Shown here: piece by piece, positions 22,737 to 32,623 of the stretch
Layout of the letters: each line of letters opens with the position of its first letter
How positions within the stretch are numbered: the stretch's first letter is position 1
NCBI RefSeq assembly: GCF_008728515.1
Contig: NC_044979.1
Location: 173,510,037-173,574,036, forward strand
Source of the DNA: Papio anubis
Lineage: Eukaryota > Chordata > Mammalia > Primates > Cercopithecidae
Reading direction: 5' to 3'
Length of the DNA stretch: 64,000 nucleotides
Notes under the pieces: generated by a model
The model's input: the letters and a program-made list of their open reading frames with translations, nothing else
What the model was told of the DNA's origin: nothing
Database searches by the model: none
Made by a program: the position numbers and the translations under genes

Positions 22737-22889
22737 TAGGCTGTGCACTGTGGCTCACATCTGTAATCCCAGCACTTTGGGAGGCTGAGGCAGGAGGATC
22801 ACCTGAGGTCAGGAGTTTGAGACCAGCCTGGCCAACATGGTGAAGCACTGTCTACTAAAAATACAAAAAAAAAAAAAAAAAAAAAAAAA
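22737..22889 (+). mobile_element. Alu left arm only, with poly-A
   Basis: The AluS-type left arm ends at 'tactaaaaatac' and runs straight into about 25 A's. The right arm is missing both here and after the next Alu, so this is not simply an Alu split by insertion. It may be a left-monomer insertion or an Alu-Alu deletion product. Confidence 0.88.
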
Positions 22890-23215
22890 GCCCGGCACAG
22901 TGGTTCATTCTTATGATCCCAGTATTTTGGGAGGCCAAGGTGGGTGGATCATTTGAGGTCAGGAGTTCAAGACCAGCCTGGCCAACATGGTGAAACCCTG
23001 TCTCTACTAAAAATACAAAAACTAGCCAGGCGTGGTGATGCACACCTATAATCTCAGCTACTCAGGAGGCTAAGGCACGAGAATTGCTTGAACCTGGGAA
23101 ACAGAGGATGCCGTGAGCTGAGGTGGTGCCACTGCACTTCAGCCTGGGTGAGAGTGAGACTCTGTCTCAAAAATAAAGAAATTAATTAATTAAATTAATT
23201 AATGAAATTGAAGAA
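22890..23215 (+). mobile_element. Alu (AluS-like), full length, with AATT tail repeat
   Basis: A full dimer that starts at 'gcccggcacagtgg', directly after the A-run of the preceding arm, and ends with 'gagactctgtctc'. The tail has become a 'taattaattaaattaatt' repeat (to about 23215). Confidence 0.92.
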
Positions 23216-23369
23216 ATAACCCAGTTTTTTAGTTTCACTAGCTACATCTCGAGCAGTCGGCAGCCACGTGTGGCCAGTGTCTGCTATACTGAACAACACA
23301 GACATGGAACTCTCCCATAATTTCAGAAAGTTCTATTGGACACGTTAATTTTTAAAAATAAGCATTTTT

Positions 23370-23944
23370 TGGAATCATAAAAAATATTTACATCTAATAG
23401 AAAACAGAGAGGAATTAGAGGACAAATAATAGACGGGGAAAATGGTATAGAAATAGCAATATGATAGATTTATATCTAACCATATCAATAATCACATTTA
23501 ATGATCTAAACACCAAAATTAATACACAGATATTGGCAGAGTGAATAAATAGATATGCTGCGTATAAGAAACCCACTTTGGAGGATAATTGACATCTAAA
23601 TAACGTTTAGTTTTTCAGCCAATAAACACAGTGTATCTCTCTATTTATTTAGGTTTTTACATTTTATCTTAGCAATATTTTGTAATTTTGTCAGATTTGT
23701 TCCTAAGTATTTCACATTTCTGAAGTCATTTTAAATAGTAATGTATTTTAAATTTTAATCTCCAATTCTTTATTGCTAGCATACGGAAATACCATTGGTT
23801 ATTTATACTGATCTTGTATCTGCAACATTGCCAAGCTCATTTAATGGTTCTAATAGCTGTATTATAGATTCCATAGGATTTTCTACATAGATGATTTGCA
23901 AATAAAAATTGTTTACTTTTTCCTTTCAAAAAAATAAATAAAAT
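23370..23944 (+). mobile_element. Retrocopy of a transcript made of convergent L1 pieces
   Basis: The segment lies between perfect 16-bp duplications (aaaaataagcattttt at 23354-23369 and 23945-23960). It ends in an A-rich tail (about 23929-23944), with AATAAA about 22 bases upstream (23902-23907). Inside, about 23395-23585 is sense L1 ORF2 ('taatgatctaaacacc', 'ataagaaacccacttt'), while about 23586-23928 is antisense L1 ORF2 ('atttatttaggttttt', 'tattgctagcatacggaaatacc', 'gatcttgtatctgcaac'). Tail, signal and duplications mark the whole as one L1-machinery insertion. The order sense-then-antisense does not fit ordinary 5' inversion. An RNA copied from another locus fits better (inference). 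Confidence 0.75.
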
Positions 23945-24124
23945 AAAAATAAGCATTTTTAAAGGAGCGCTGGAAACAGGTAAATCAAACCAAACAAAAC
24001 AGTAACAACCTAAGAAATGACTCGATGATTAGGCAACAGATTAAAACAAAGTTAGAACAGAATTGAAATGAACTCTACAGTTTGACTACTAGAAAAGTGT
24101 CCAGTAGTATTCTCTGCTACAGAA

Positions 24125-24330
24125 TCATTGTAAAATGTTCGTGTTGTGGGGCCGATGTGAGGACTCCCGAGCCTAGCGCATAGCGAGCGCTGTATAAGGA
24201 GGTGACAGTCATGAAAATGCACTGCAGAGATCTGCTGCTGCTTAGAGTCTAGCTGGCTGCTGTCCTCATACTGAGGCCATGCCTCCTGCAGGCAGCTCCC
24301 AGCCAATAGCGGAGTGTGGCAGGCTGTCAG
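24125..24330. other. Locally CpG-rich patch, MIR-like in part
   Basis: Around nine CpGs occur in about 200 bp, against an AT-rich setting (for example 'agcgcatagcgagcgctg' near 24176-24193). The part 24130-24215 has a weak MIR 3'-end look ('attgtaaaatg', 'gaggac', 'agcgctgtataa'). There is a TATAAGG at about 24193 and an ATTGG on the minus strand near 24304. I do not call a promoter: the patch is too small and the motifs are common by chance. Confidence 0.35.
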
Positions 24331-24380
24331 TGCACACAAATTCCAGAGAGGCGCAGATTATTTTAATAGGTGACTTTGAC

Positions 24381-24455
24381 TTAAAGCTCCTTTAAAAATG
24401 CTTATTTTTATTTTATTTATTTTTTTGAAAGGAAAAAGTAATAGGTGACTTTGAC
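24381..24455 (-). repeat. Templated inverted insertion with 17-bp duplication
   Basis: 24386-24441 is a perfect 56-bp reverse complement of 23913-23968. That donor covers the end of the retrocopy, its A-tail, the second target-site duplication and eight bases beyond. The 17-bp sequence taataggtgactttgac occurs before (24364-24380) and at the end (24439-24455) of the insert, so removing 75 bp restores a single copy. The direction of copying is clear because the donor is embedded in the retrocopy. Perfect identity suggests a recent event. Confidence 0.85.
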
Positions 24456-25229
24456 AGCTTAATCAAAACCTTGTGAGGGCTGGAACTGAGTTCCGGTTTT
24501 CAGTCTGCTGCCCAGTCAATGCTCGTTCCTTTCTTTCTGCAGAATTTCACCAATATTACTTTCTCAGGGGCTCCCATTTTATTTTCTAGGGCCGTGTCTA
24601 TTCAGAATATCACCATTGTTTGCATGTAAAAAACCCGAGATAGATGCCAGTATTCCCACACTGTATTCTGCACAACCTGAGTGTTCTGAAAGCTTCAAGA
24701 CTGTCTTGAAAGCTGTCTTGTCAGATGCTGGTGCTCTGCTAACACCTTGGTCTTACCATTGTAGTAGTCCGGCTTCCAACTGCAAATATCTGTGTCTCTT
24801 TGCTTTCTCTTGCTCTAGAATGCTCTGTCCATGAGTGTTGCAGGTCGGATATTCCTCAGTCAGTGACTAAGCAGAAGTAGATGCTTCACCTGGGCTCTTC
24901 ATTACCCAGCTTGAACCAGGGTGGTGAGTCGCTTGGTAACGCGCCCTTTCCTGGCTGCCTTCCTTTCCCCAGCTCACGTTCTCACAGCCTCACTGGCATT
25001 TCCTCCAATCATTTCCCAAATAAACTCCTTATACTGGAATGAATAGCAGGGGAATCAAAACTAAGATATTGTTCTAGTAAGGAAAGATGATTCATGGTCA
25101 GAAATGTCTGGGAACTACTAGGTTAAACATAACTGAGTAGGTTTTTTAACTGTGAAACTTCAAAAAACATGTAATATGTTGATTTCTTTAGTGACTCTCC
25201 AGGGATGAGAAGTAGACAGACCATACAAA
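24456..25229. other. Unassigned sequence
   Basis: No element or exon recognised. Confidence 0.45.
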
Positions 25230-25338
25230 GTTATTTGACAATGTGTGATTGTGGAATGCAGTGCGAGTGCAATTGTGTGAGTTATTTGACAATGTGTGAT
25301 TGTGGATTGTGGAATGCAGTGCGAGTGCAATTGTGTGT
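25230..25338 (+). repeat. Tandem duplication of about 51-58 bp
   Basis: The first unit (25230-25280, gttatttgacaatgtgtg...) recurs at 25281-25338 with the same order and sequence, except for an internal 7-bp repeat ('attgtgg' doubled). The identity is otherwise essentially perfect, so it is young. Confidence 0.9.
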
Positions 25339-25371
25339 GCGTGTGTGCACACACACACACGCACACACACA
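25332..25371. repeat. (TG)n(CA)n palindromic, Z-DNA-prone tract
   Basis: About 40 bp of strict purine-pyrimidine alternation. A TGTG run flips to CACA around the tgtgca centre near 25345-25350, so the tract is also self-complementary. It could adopt Z-DNA or a cruciform under supercoiling. It directly follows the tandem duplication. Confidence 0.9.
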
Positions 25372-26168
25372 GGCATCCAACACAGAACACAGCTTAAGAA
25401 CAGCTACGATGTGGTTAACTGAACCCAGTGTTCCAGGAAGAGCAAGGTTTTGCTTTTTTTGGTTTTCTCCTCATACTTCTACTTAGCACAAAATGTATAA
25501 CGCTCATTAACTCAACGATGCACAAATACTAAATGCATAAACACATTTTTAAGAAGCAGCAGACAAGGTAATGAACAGTGCTTACTTTACATCATGGATT
25601 ACTATGGTGTCTGGGGAACGGACTGGAAGACAAGTAGGCTCACGACTGACATTCTTATCTTGTGGTCGATAATAGAGCTTTGTTCAGCACTTAATTAAGC
25701 AGTTCTGATTGTTCTCCAAGCATGAGAAAATGCAACGTGGAGACTCACGGTAGTGGTTCTGCTCTCCCAATAAATCTAGTTACATATAGATTCTTAGCCA
25801 ATTTACTTTTTCATTATAAAGAGGAGAAATCATAACACAGCATGAACTAGAACTAATTTAACATTGTACATAGTTTAAAACTTCCGTGTAAGATCACTGA
25901 AACCTCACGAGAAAATTTACTTCCTGTTCCAAGATACCTGGGCTTCCCAGGGGCTAGATGGACACTATTTATTCAGCATCCTAGGTGAGTCTCACTCTTA
26001 GGTCTGACACTGGGTCACCTGTATGGGGATTTCAGCATGGCTTCACACAATCTGTGACAAGATTTGCAAATGCTTTCATCTGCCCTCACCTCTGAGGCTC
26101 CAACTCAAAGAAAAAACTGTGGATATACCAGTCAAATTCGGCCTTCAAATATGATTTACTGGTGGAAC
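25372..26168. other. Unassigned sequence
   Basis: No element or exon recognised. Confidence 0.4.
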
Positions 26169-26307
26169 TGTGTGTGTGTGTATGTGTGTGTGTATGTGTG
26201 TTTCTCTTGATATGGGTCTCTGTTCAGGGAAAAAGACAGAGACAGACAGAGAGACAGAGATAAAGAGAGAGAGGGAGAAAGAGAGAGTGGGAGAGAGAGA
26301 AATAAAG
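26169..26307. repeat. (TG)n followed by a (GA)-rich purine tract
   Basis: A TG/TATG run at 26169-26201 and, after a short gap, an 80-bp stretch of GA/CAGA repeats (26228-26307). Both are likely length-variable. Confidence 0.9.
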
Positions 26308-26418
26308 CACTCACTCCCCTCGAAAACTCATACCTGAAAGCTAAATTAAAAATTAAATATATTTAAACTTAACAAATGGATTCAAAAGTCACTAAACTTC
26401 TTCATTTAAAAGGTTTTT

Positions 26419-26747
26419 AGAGCTGGGCATGGTGGCTCACACCTGTACAGCAATTTGGGAGGCCAAGGTGGCTGGATCACCTGAGGTCAGGAGTTCAAGA
26501 CCAGCCTGGACAACATGGTGAAACCTGGTCTCTACCAAATAGTAAATACAAAAATTAGCTGGGTGTGGTGGTACACATCTGTAGCCCCAGCTACCTGGGA
26601 GGCTGAGACAGGAGAATTTCTTGAACCCAGGAGGTGGAGGTTGCAGTGAGCCGAGATCTTACCACTGCACTCCAGCCTGGGTGAGGGAGTGAGACTCTGT
26701 CTCAAAAAAATAAAAATAAAAATAAAAATAAATACAAATAAAAAATG
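26419..26747 (+). mobile_element. Alu (AluS-like), full length
   Basis: A sense dimer with a (TAAAA)n tail. Perfect 10-bp duplications aaaggttttt flank it (26409-26418 and 26748-26757). It carries a few private changes, for example 'tacagcaatttggg' in the left arm. Confidence 0.93.
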
Positions 26748-26890
26748 AAAGGTTTTTCGATTTATTTTCAATTTTATTTTTCCTAAGGAGTTTTTTTATA
26801 GGTGACACATCTATATCACACTGAACAATAGATGAAAGCATTTGCAAACATCCATTTAAAAGTGCTTTCTCCATAAGCAATAATTTTACT

Positions 26891-27250
26891 AACTGAATGT
26901 TAACATCTGCCACCACCCCCAAATTCCTGCGTTGAAATTCTAAGTCCTAATGTGATGATATAAGGAGGTGGAGTTTTTAGGAGGTAATTATTTTATGAAG
27001 ATGGAGCCTTTATGAATGGGATTAGTGCCCTTAAAAGAAGAGACAGTGAGAGATGTTCGTTCTTTTGGCTATGTGAGGACACAATGAGCAGATAGTCATC
27101 TGCAAACTACAAGCAGGTCTGTCACAGCACCAGGCCTGCCAGTGCCTTTATCCTGGGCTTACCAAACCCCAGAACTATGAGAAATAAATGTCTGCTCTTG
27201 AAGACATCTAACCTATTGTATTCTGTTATAGCACCTCAGACAGAATAAGA
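26891..27250 (+). mobile_element. MLT1A-like LTR, solo
   Basis: A sense pattern: 'ccccaaattcctgcgttgaaattctaagtcctaatgtgatg', 'ggaggtggagtttttaggaggtaatta', 'gggattagtgcccttaaaagaagaga', 'ccccagaactatgagaaataaatg' (the AATAAA-containing block) and 'attctgttatagcacc'. Solo LTR of an ERVL-MaLR element. Confidence 0.85.
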
Positions 27251-27545
27251 TGAATTATTTTAAAATTGTTGTTAAGCATCACCTTTATTTTGAAAGAGAA
27301 CATTGTCTTTTCCTTTCAAAATATCTGAGATGTATATCACTGTCAGTTGCTTCTCTGGAACACTTGCCATTTCATTAAGGAAACATACTCGATTTTTTTT
27401 TAAACATTTTGTCAACTCTTTTAAGTATTTTGTCATAAAATAGATATTGAAACTCTACCAAGGAAGATTCCATCTAGCAAAAACCTTTCCTGGTCATTCC
27501 TGACTCATTACAAAGTATTGCACTGGTTTTACTACATTTTACAGG

Positions 27546-28168
27546 TTGTGGCAAACAGGCTCCAAAAAAGTCCCTGGGATTCCTACCTCCTGGGAATCAC
27601 AGGCCTGTGTAATTCCTCAGGTGGGACCTGTGACTTGCTTCTGCCCAACAGAACATGGCACAGGTGAGGAGATGTCACTCTGTGATTACATTACATAAGA
27701 TTGTAACTTGCATCCTGCTAGGGAACTCTCTTTATTGACTCTTTCCCTTGCTGGCATTAAGGAATTATGCTGCCATATGGAAAGGACTGTGTTGCCAGGA
27801 ACTGAAGGTGTCCTCTAGCCTGACACCAGCAGGAGAGGAGGCCCTCAGTCTAACAGCCAGTGAAGAACTGAATCCTGCCAACAACCACAGAAGCTTGGAA
27901 ACAGATCCTTCCCCAGTCGGGCCTCAGATGAGGCCCCAGCCCTGGCCGTTACCTTGATTGCCATCTTGAGAGAGACCCTGACATATAAGCCATTCCTGGG
28001 CTCCTGACACTCCTACCACTAGCTACTGTGCTTTATTTTCCCCTAGCACCTCTCACCACCCGACATTTGATATATGTGCTGATTAACTCCATGAGAGAGT
28101 AAGGCTTTGCTCTGTCTGCTGTTTTCTTCCCAGTACCTATACTATACCACAATCAATAACTAATACAC
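27546..28168 (+). mobile_element. MLT1-group LTR with its 3' part replaced
   Basis: A sense old MaLR LTR: 'aggtgggacctgtgacttgcttctg', 'aacagaacatggca', 'gagatgtcactctgtgattac', 'cctgccaacaaccacagaagcttgg' and 'ttgccatcttgagagagaccctgac'. Between about 28011 and 28145 the expected end block (the AATAAA and 'tttgttac' region) is absent. In its place is an L2-derived patch. The final LTR bases 'caataactaataca' resume at about 28152-28167. Confidence 0.75.
28013..28145 (+). repeat. L2 patch copied into the LTR
   Basis: 133 bp matching 29381-29513 at 125 of 133 positions (about 94%), with no gaps and the same orientation, 1,368 bp apart. At 29 kb the sequence is a continuous part of an L2 element. 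Here it is flanked by MLT1 LTR on both sides, so this is the acceptor. Confidence 0.85.
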
Positions 28169-29009
28169 ATGTTTTATATTAGTTTCACAAATTCAACTAA
28201 TCACCGCAGCAATAACTTGCTTTCAAAGGATGCAGTGCTTGGATTTCATGTGAGCAACTATATCTGTAATGCTCACCTAGATTTTGTTTGTAAAATTACA
28301 GTCAAGCAGCCTCCCCATTAGGGGTTCCACTACACTGTTTTTCCATCAAACACTGTTTTTATTCAAAAAATTACTCCTATGAAGATGTCTTCTCCAATAA
28401 ATCTACCACTTGGTGGCTTATAAAAATGTAGTTTATCATATATCTCCTTGCTGGAACAGGATCTAGCAAATATATCAGCTGAGGTATTAGAAATATCTGT
28501 ACTCTCATCCATGTAATAATCTAACATTTTCCACTGCATAATTTATCCCATACTTTTATCTTCAAGATTTTAGTGAAATCTCTTCCTGATTTGTTGACAA
28601 TGAAAAGCATTTTAATTTGTCAACATATATTGGTTCCTGTGTATCCATTTAGCCATTTTTCTTCAAGAGGATGAATAAGTGCTTCCCTAATGAGGGTTTT
28701 GCTACTGAGTAAGAGACTTCAACAGATCTTCTAAACAAGTATCATTAAGCTTAGTGGAATTTTTAAAATACTGGGCTGAGTATATAGTACCTTTACATTT
28801 AAGCAATAAATAAATAAACGGTTGTTTTTAGGTTCTAATTTTAAGTGTCCTGCTAATTGTGATGATATCAATAGTTACTAGCTCAAGGCTCAATTACACA
28901 CCCAGAATGACTTTCACTATTAAAGGATAATCCATATTGCAAACTCAATGGCTACATGATCTCCCTGCTTCCACCCTTACTCCTTTTGTTAATTCTCAGC
29001 CAGAAAAAG
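28169..29009. other. Unassigned AT-rich sequence
   Basis: No element or exon recognised. Confidence 0.4.
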
Positions 29010-29548
29010 CAGGTTACACATCCTGTCACATCCCTGTGCAGACTTTCCAGTGCCTCTTCCTCCCGTTCATAGGAATGGCCTGAGTTCTTACAGGCCCCTG
29101 CATGACCTTGACCTTCATCCGCCCCCAGTGCTTGGATCATGTCACCTCCCACTTTTCTTCTCACTCACTCCTTCCCATCCACACTGGTCTCCCCCATTGC
29201 CTTTACACAGCACCCTGTCCACTGGAGCCTTCCTCCTCCGACCCCTCCTTCCCTGCCTTTGCAATTGCACTTTCTTTTGCTTGGAGTGGTCTCCCTTTGG
29301 TGTGCACAAGACTCTTTTCCTTTAGGGTCTGCTCAAATATTTCCTTACCAGAGAAGCCTCCCCCAGGTTCTCAAACATTCCTACTACTAGCTACCCTGCT
29401 TTATTTTCCCCTAGCACCTCTCACCACCCGACATTTTATATATGTGCTGATTAACTCCATGAGAGAGTAAGGCTTTGCTCTGTCTGCTGTTTTCTCCCCA
29501 GCACCTAGATTATGCCTGGCATGTAGAAGGCATTTGATAAATATTAAA
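29010..29548 (+). mobile_element. L2 LINE 3' region
   Basis: A sense L2. Blocks in order: 'ttccagtgcctcttcc', 'catgaccttgaccttcatccgccccc', 'cttggagtggtctccctt', 'ggtctgctcaaatatttccttaccagagaagcctccccc', 'tttccccctagcac'-type text, 'tctgtctgctg', 'ccccagcacctagattatgcctggcatgtagaaggc' and 'tttgataaatattaaatgaa'. The end matches the L2 3' terminus. Plus-strand open frames over it are shadows of L2 in no clear coding frame. Confidence 0.85.
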
Positions 29549-30010
29549 TGAAAGACTATATTTCAGATAGGTTTCTTAATAATACTGAATTTTTTTCCAT
29601 TGGTTTTCATCTCAGTTTGAATCAGGCTGTCATTGTTTTTATTTTGTCATGTGATTAGACATATTAGTTGTTGTTTGCCCTGGTTCTCTTGTGATTGTAT
29701 TTTTTAGTTATTTTCTTCAGTCCACAGGGTTTGTTTTTTGGAGGATTGCCTTTTAGAACAGCTGCTCATTGTGTGAGAACTGGCTCAGCTTAAATGAGAT
29801 AATGTAGTTTCTAAATTCACCTAACTAGGTATGTATAAGTCAGTATGTTGTATTATATGGAAATCAAACCAATGACAGGAAGGCTTGATAGGGACCCCTT
29901 ATTGTCAATGTACTGCCAGCCTCCCTCGGAACACCTCGCTCACTGCAGGTGACACATGAAGGTCTGATGTTTACTTAAAGAACAAAGTGCATTAATCATG
30001 GGTGGATAGG
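29549..30010. other. Unassigned sequence
   Basis: Nothing recognised. Confidence 0.4.
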
Positions 30011-30295
30011 CTATGCTGTGGTAATATGTAACCCCAAAATACCAGTGTCTAAACATAGTTCAAGTTCATTTCTCACTCTAAGAGAGACAGCATGGACCAG
30101 ACAGCTTCTCTGCATGATCTCTTTGTTTCTAGAGTCAGTGCAATGTGAAGGGAAGGCTGTCATCAGGCCCAGGAGGCCAATCCCATTGGTCAGATCCTGG
30201 CCACATGAATTGATCATAGCTGCAAAGGAGTCTGGGAAATATAAAGGAGTCCATGGGTATTTGGTGAGCATTACAATCCTCTGCCTCAGTCTCAA
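30011..30295 (-). mobile_element. Medium-reiterated repeat (MER-type), family unresolved
   Basis: The blocks 'ataggctatgctgtggtaatatgtaaccccaaaat', 'tttctcactctaagagag', 'ccaatcccattggtcagatcctggccacatgaattgatca' and 'gctgcaaaggagtctgggaaatat' occur in the order of a common primate repeat whose name I cannot fix by eye. A related stretch lies at 44530-44900. Confidence 0.5.
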
Positions 30296-31427
30296 TCCAT
30301 ATGTACTAAATAGTAGTAAAGTATTGTTCCTTTCATTTTTTAGTATGAAAATAAAATATTTCCTTTGTCTACCTCGATGGATAATTTTGTGTGTGCATAT
30401 CATACTCTGGAGATCACAGCTAAGACGTTGATGACATAAAATCCATATTTAACCAATATACAAAATATCGTCCTGTTTTGTGATTTTCTCCTTTGTCTTA
30501 AAATGGAATAGAAAAAAATTTCCAGTTAATAATGGTGACCTTTAAGAGATTTTCTGGATAATCAAGGTCTATTGCCACATTCACCCAGGACTTGCTTGTC
30601 TCCCATGTCTCAGTAAGCTGGTCAATAGCATTAACAAGCACACCCTTAGTGAGGAGATTATCAGGAAAGGAAGAAGACAAAGTCTATGCCCATGTTTATG
30701 TATTGATTATGCTCTGTTTCAAGATCAATTCTGCACATCATAGATTAGAATAACTGCTCGAAGATTTGATTTGGGATGGTTCTGCCTAATAAGGACAAGG
30801 AGGAAGTATTAAAAGCATCTTTCTTTTCAGGGAAATGGATAACAACAAACCAAAAACTCTTGCTGAGTGGAGGGCTCTGATACATTGCCTGATCCCCAGG
30901 CAAAGGAGAGCATTGTCAGAGGCTGTTAGGTGAGAGTCAGGCAGTACTGAGAGGAGGAAGCAGAACATGCAAATGAGAACAATATGCCCTTAGCAAGGGT
31001 CAGGGAAGGTGCCACCCACACCACCCACACCCACACCATGGGCTTCCTAGATCTTTGAGTCAAGGGTAGAGGATCCCACTTATTCAATGCCAAGCTCACC
31101 CATAGGTACTTCCACTTTCTCTTAGCTTTCCAGGGTCACGGCCTTTGCTATCACCTCTGTATATGGCTTCTTAAAATGTGTCTATTGCTTAAAATGTGCC
31201 TTGGCCTTCCGCATCCTGAGCAATGACACACCATGCCTCCTCATGGGGTCCATATCCCCAGGCTTGGATGAGTTCTCTTTCTCAGACATTCCAACACGAA
31301 AGTCCCCTGTAGCTCCATTTCCCTGTGATAAGCTTTGGCTGCTTCCAAGGCTCAGCACAACTCCCTTCGAGAAGACAGGGAGTCGCCTCTGCACCTGAGT
31401 GTTGAAGATGGCTTTCCCGAGTGTCTT
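30296..31427. other. Unassigned sequence
   Basis: No recognised element. A CCACACC-rich patch is at 31012-31037. A minus-strand open stretch toward 31182-31440 reads without stop for about 90 codons, but I cannot match it to a family. A small 'cattttaag' duplication (about 31175-31200) interrupts it. Confidence 0.4.
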
Positions 31428-31445
31428 CAAAAGAGCATTTTTCTG

Positions 31446-31720
31446 GGTTGATTCCAAGTCTTTACTATTGTGAATAGTGCCACAATAAACATACGTGTGC
31501 ATGTGTCTTTATAGCAGCATGACTTATAATCCTTTGGGTATATCCCCAGTAATGGGATGGCTGGGTCAAATGGTATTTCTAGTTCTAGATCCTTGAGGAA
31601 TCGCCACACTGTTTTCCACAATGGTTGAACTAGTTTACAGTCCCACCAACAGTGTAAAAGTGTTCCTATTTCTCCACATCCTCTCCAGCACCTGTTGTTT
31701 CCTGATTTTTTAATGATTGC
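31446..31720 (-). mobile_element. L1PA, inverted 5' segment
   Basis: Antisense L1 ORF2 sequence ('ccaagtctttactattgtgaatagtgcc', 'gggatggctgggtcaaatgg', 'cagcacctgttgtttcctga'). It is one half of a twin-primed insertion with the next segment. The join is at about 31720. The two halves are adjacent in the L1 consensus, so little was lost at the inversion. Confidence 0.92.
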
Positions 31721-32100
31721 CAATGTCCATCAGTGACAGACTGGATTAAGAAAATGTGGCACATATACACCGTAGAATACTATGCAGCCATAAGAAGGGA
31801 TGAGTTCGTGTCCTTTGTAGGGACATGGATGCAGCTGGAAACCATCATTCTCAGCAAACTCATAGGTGGGAATTGAACAATGAGATCACTTGGACACAGG
31901 AAGGGGAGCATCACACACCGGGTCCTATTGTGGGGAGGGGGTAGCGGGGAGGGATAGCATTAGGAGATATACCTAATGTAAATAATGAGTTAATGGGTGC
32001 AGTACACCAACATGGCACATGTATACATATGTAACAAACCTGCACGTTGTGCACATGTACCCTAGAATTTAAAGTATAATAAAACAAACAAACAAACAAA
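31721..32100 (+). mobile_element. L1PA 3' end (L1PA4-6-like)
   Basis: The sense ORF2 end and 3' UTR, ending 'accctagaatttaaagtataataaaac' and an (AAAC)n tail. The 3' UTR reads 'taacaaacctgcacgttgtgcac', which fits L1PA4-6 better than the youngest groups. The whole insertion lies between perfect 18-bp duplications caaaagagcatttttctg (31428-31445 and 32101-32118). Confidence 0.92.
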
Positions 32101-32261
32101 CAAAAGAGCATTTTTCTGCTTAAGCTTCTGGAAGTGTGCTTCCTAGAGCTGGGTGTGCAATGTCTCTGTTCTCAAGATGTATGATGAGGTCAGTAGAACC
32201 ATCTGTGATCCCATTGGCCAAACATGTTTCTGCCTTAACTGCATTAGGGACATGCTGGTAC

Positions 32262-32618
32262 TGTATTAGTCTGTTCTCATGCTGCAAATAAAGACATACC
32301 TAAAACTGGGTAATTTGTAAAGGAAAGAGGTTTAATGGACTCATAGTTCCACATGACTGGGAAGGACTCACAATCATGGTGGAAGACAAAGGAAGAGCAA
32401 AGGGACTTCTTACATAGTGGCAGGCAAGAGAGTGTGTGCAGGCGAACTCCGACTTCTATAACCATCAGATCTCGTGAGTCTTATTTGCCACCACAAGAAC
32501 AGGATGGGGGAAACCACCCGCATGATTCAATTATCTTCACCTAGCCCTGCCCTTGACACATGAAGATGATTAAAATTCAAGGTGAGATTTGGGTGGGGAC
32601 ACAGTCAAAACCATGTTA
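32262..32618 (-). mobile_element. MST/THE1 LTR, solo, antisense
   Basis: It starts tgtattagtctgttctcatgc and runs through 'ggtttaatggactcatagttccacatg' and 'accatcagatctcgtgag' to 'gagatttgggtggggacaca'. The flanks ggtac (32257-32261) and gatac (32619-32623) fit a 5-bp duplication with one change. A solo LTR of an ERVL-MaLR element. Confidence 0.9.
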
Positions 32619-32623
32619 GATAC

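Noticed and set aside
24191..24310. TATA-like and CCAAT-like motifs as a promoter
   Set aside because: The motifs are common and on different strands. The CpG patch is far below island length. Kept only as a CpG observation.
31182..31502. Minus-strand frame of 106 codons, with extension past the L1 and LTR insertions
   Set aside because: I joined the flanks on paper and found a partly open frame, but it has an early stop and other phases are also partly open. I could not match it to any protein family. A translated search would decide.
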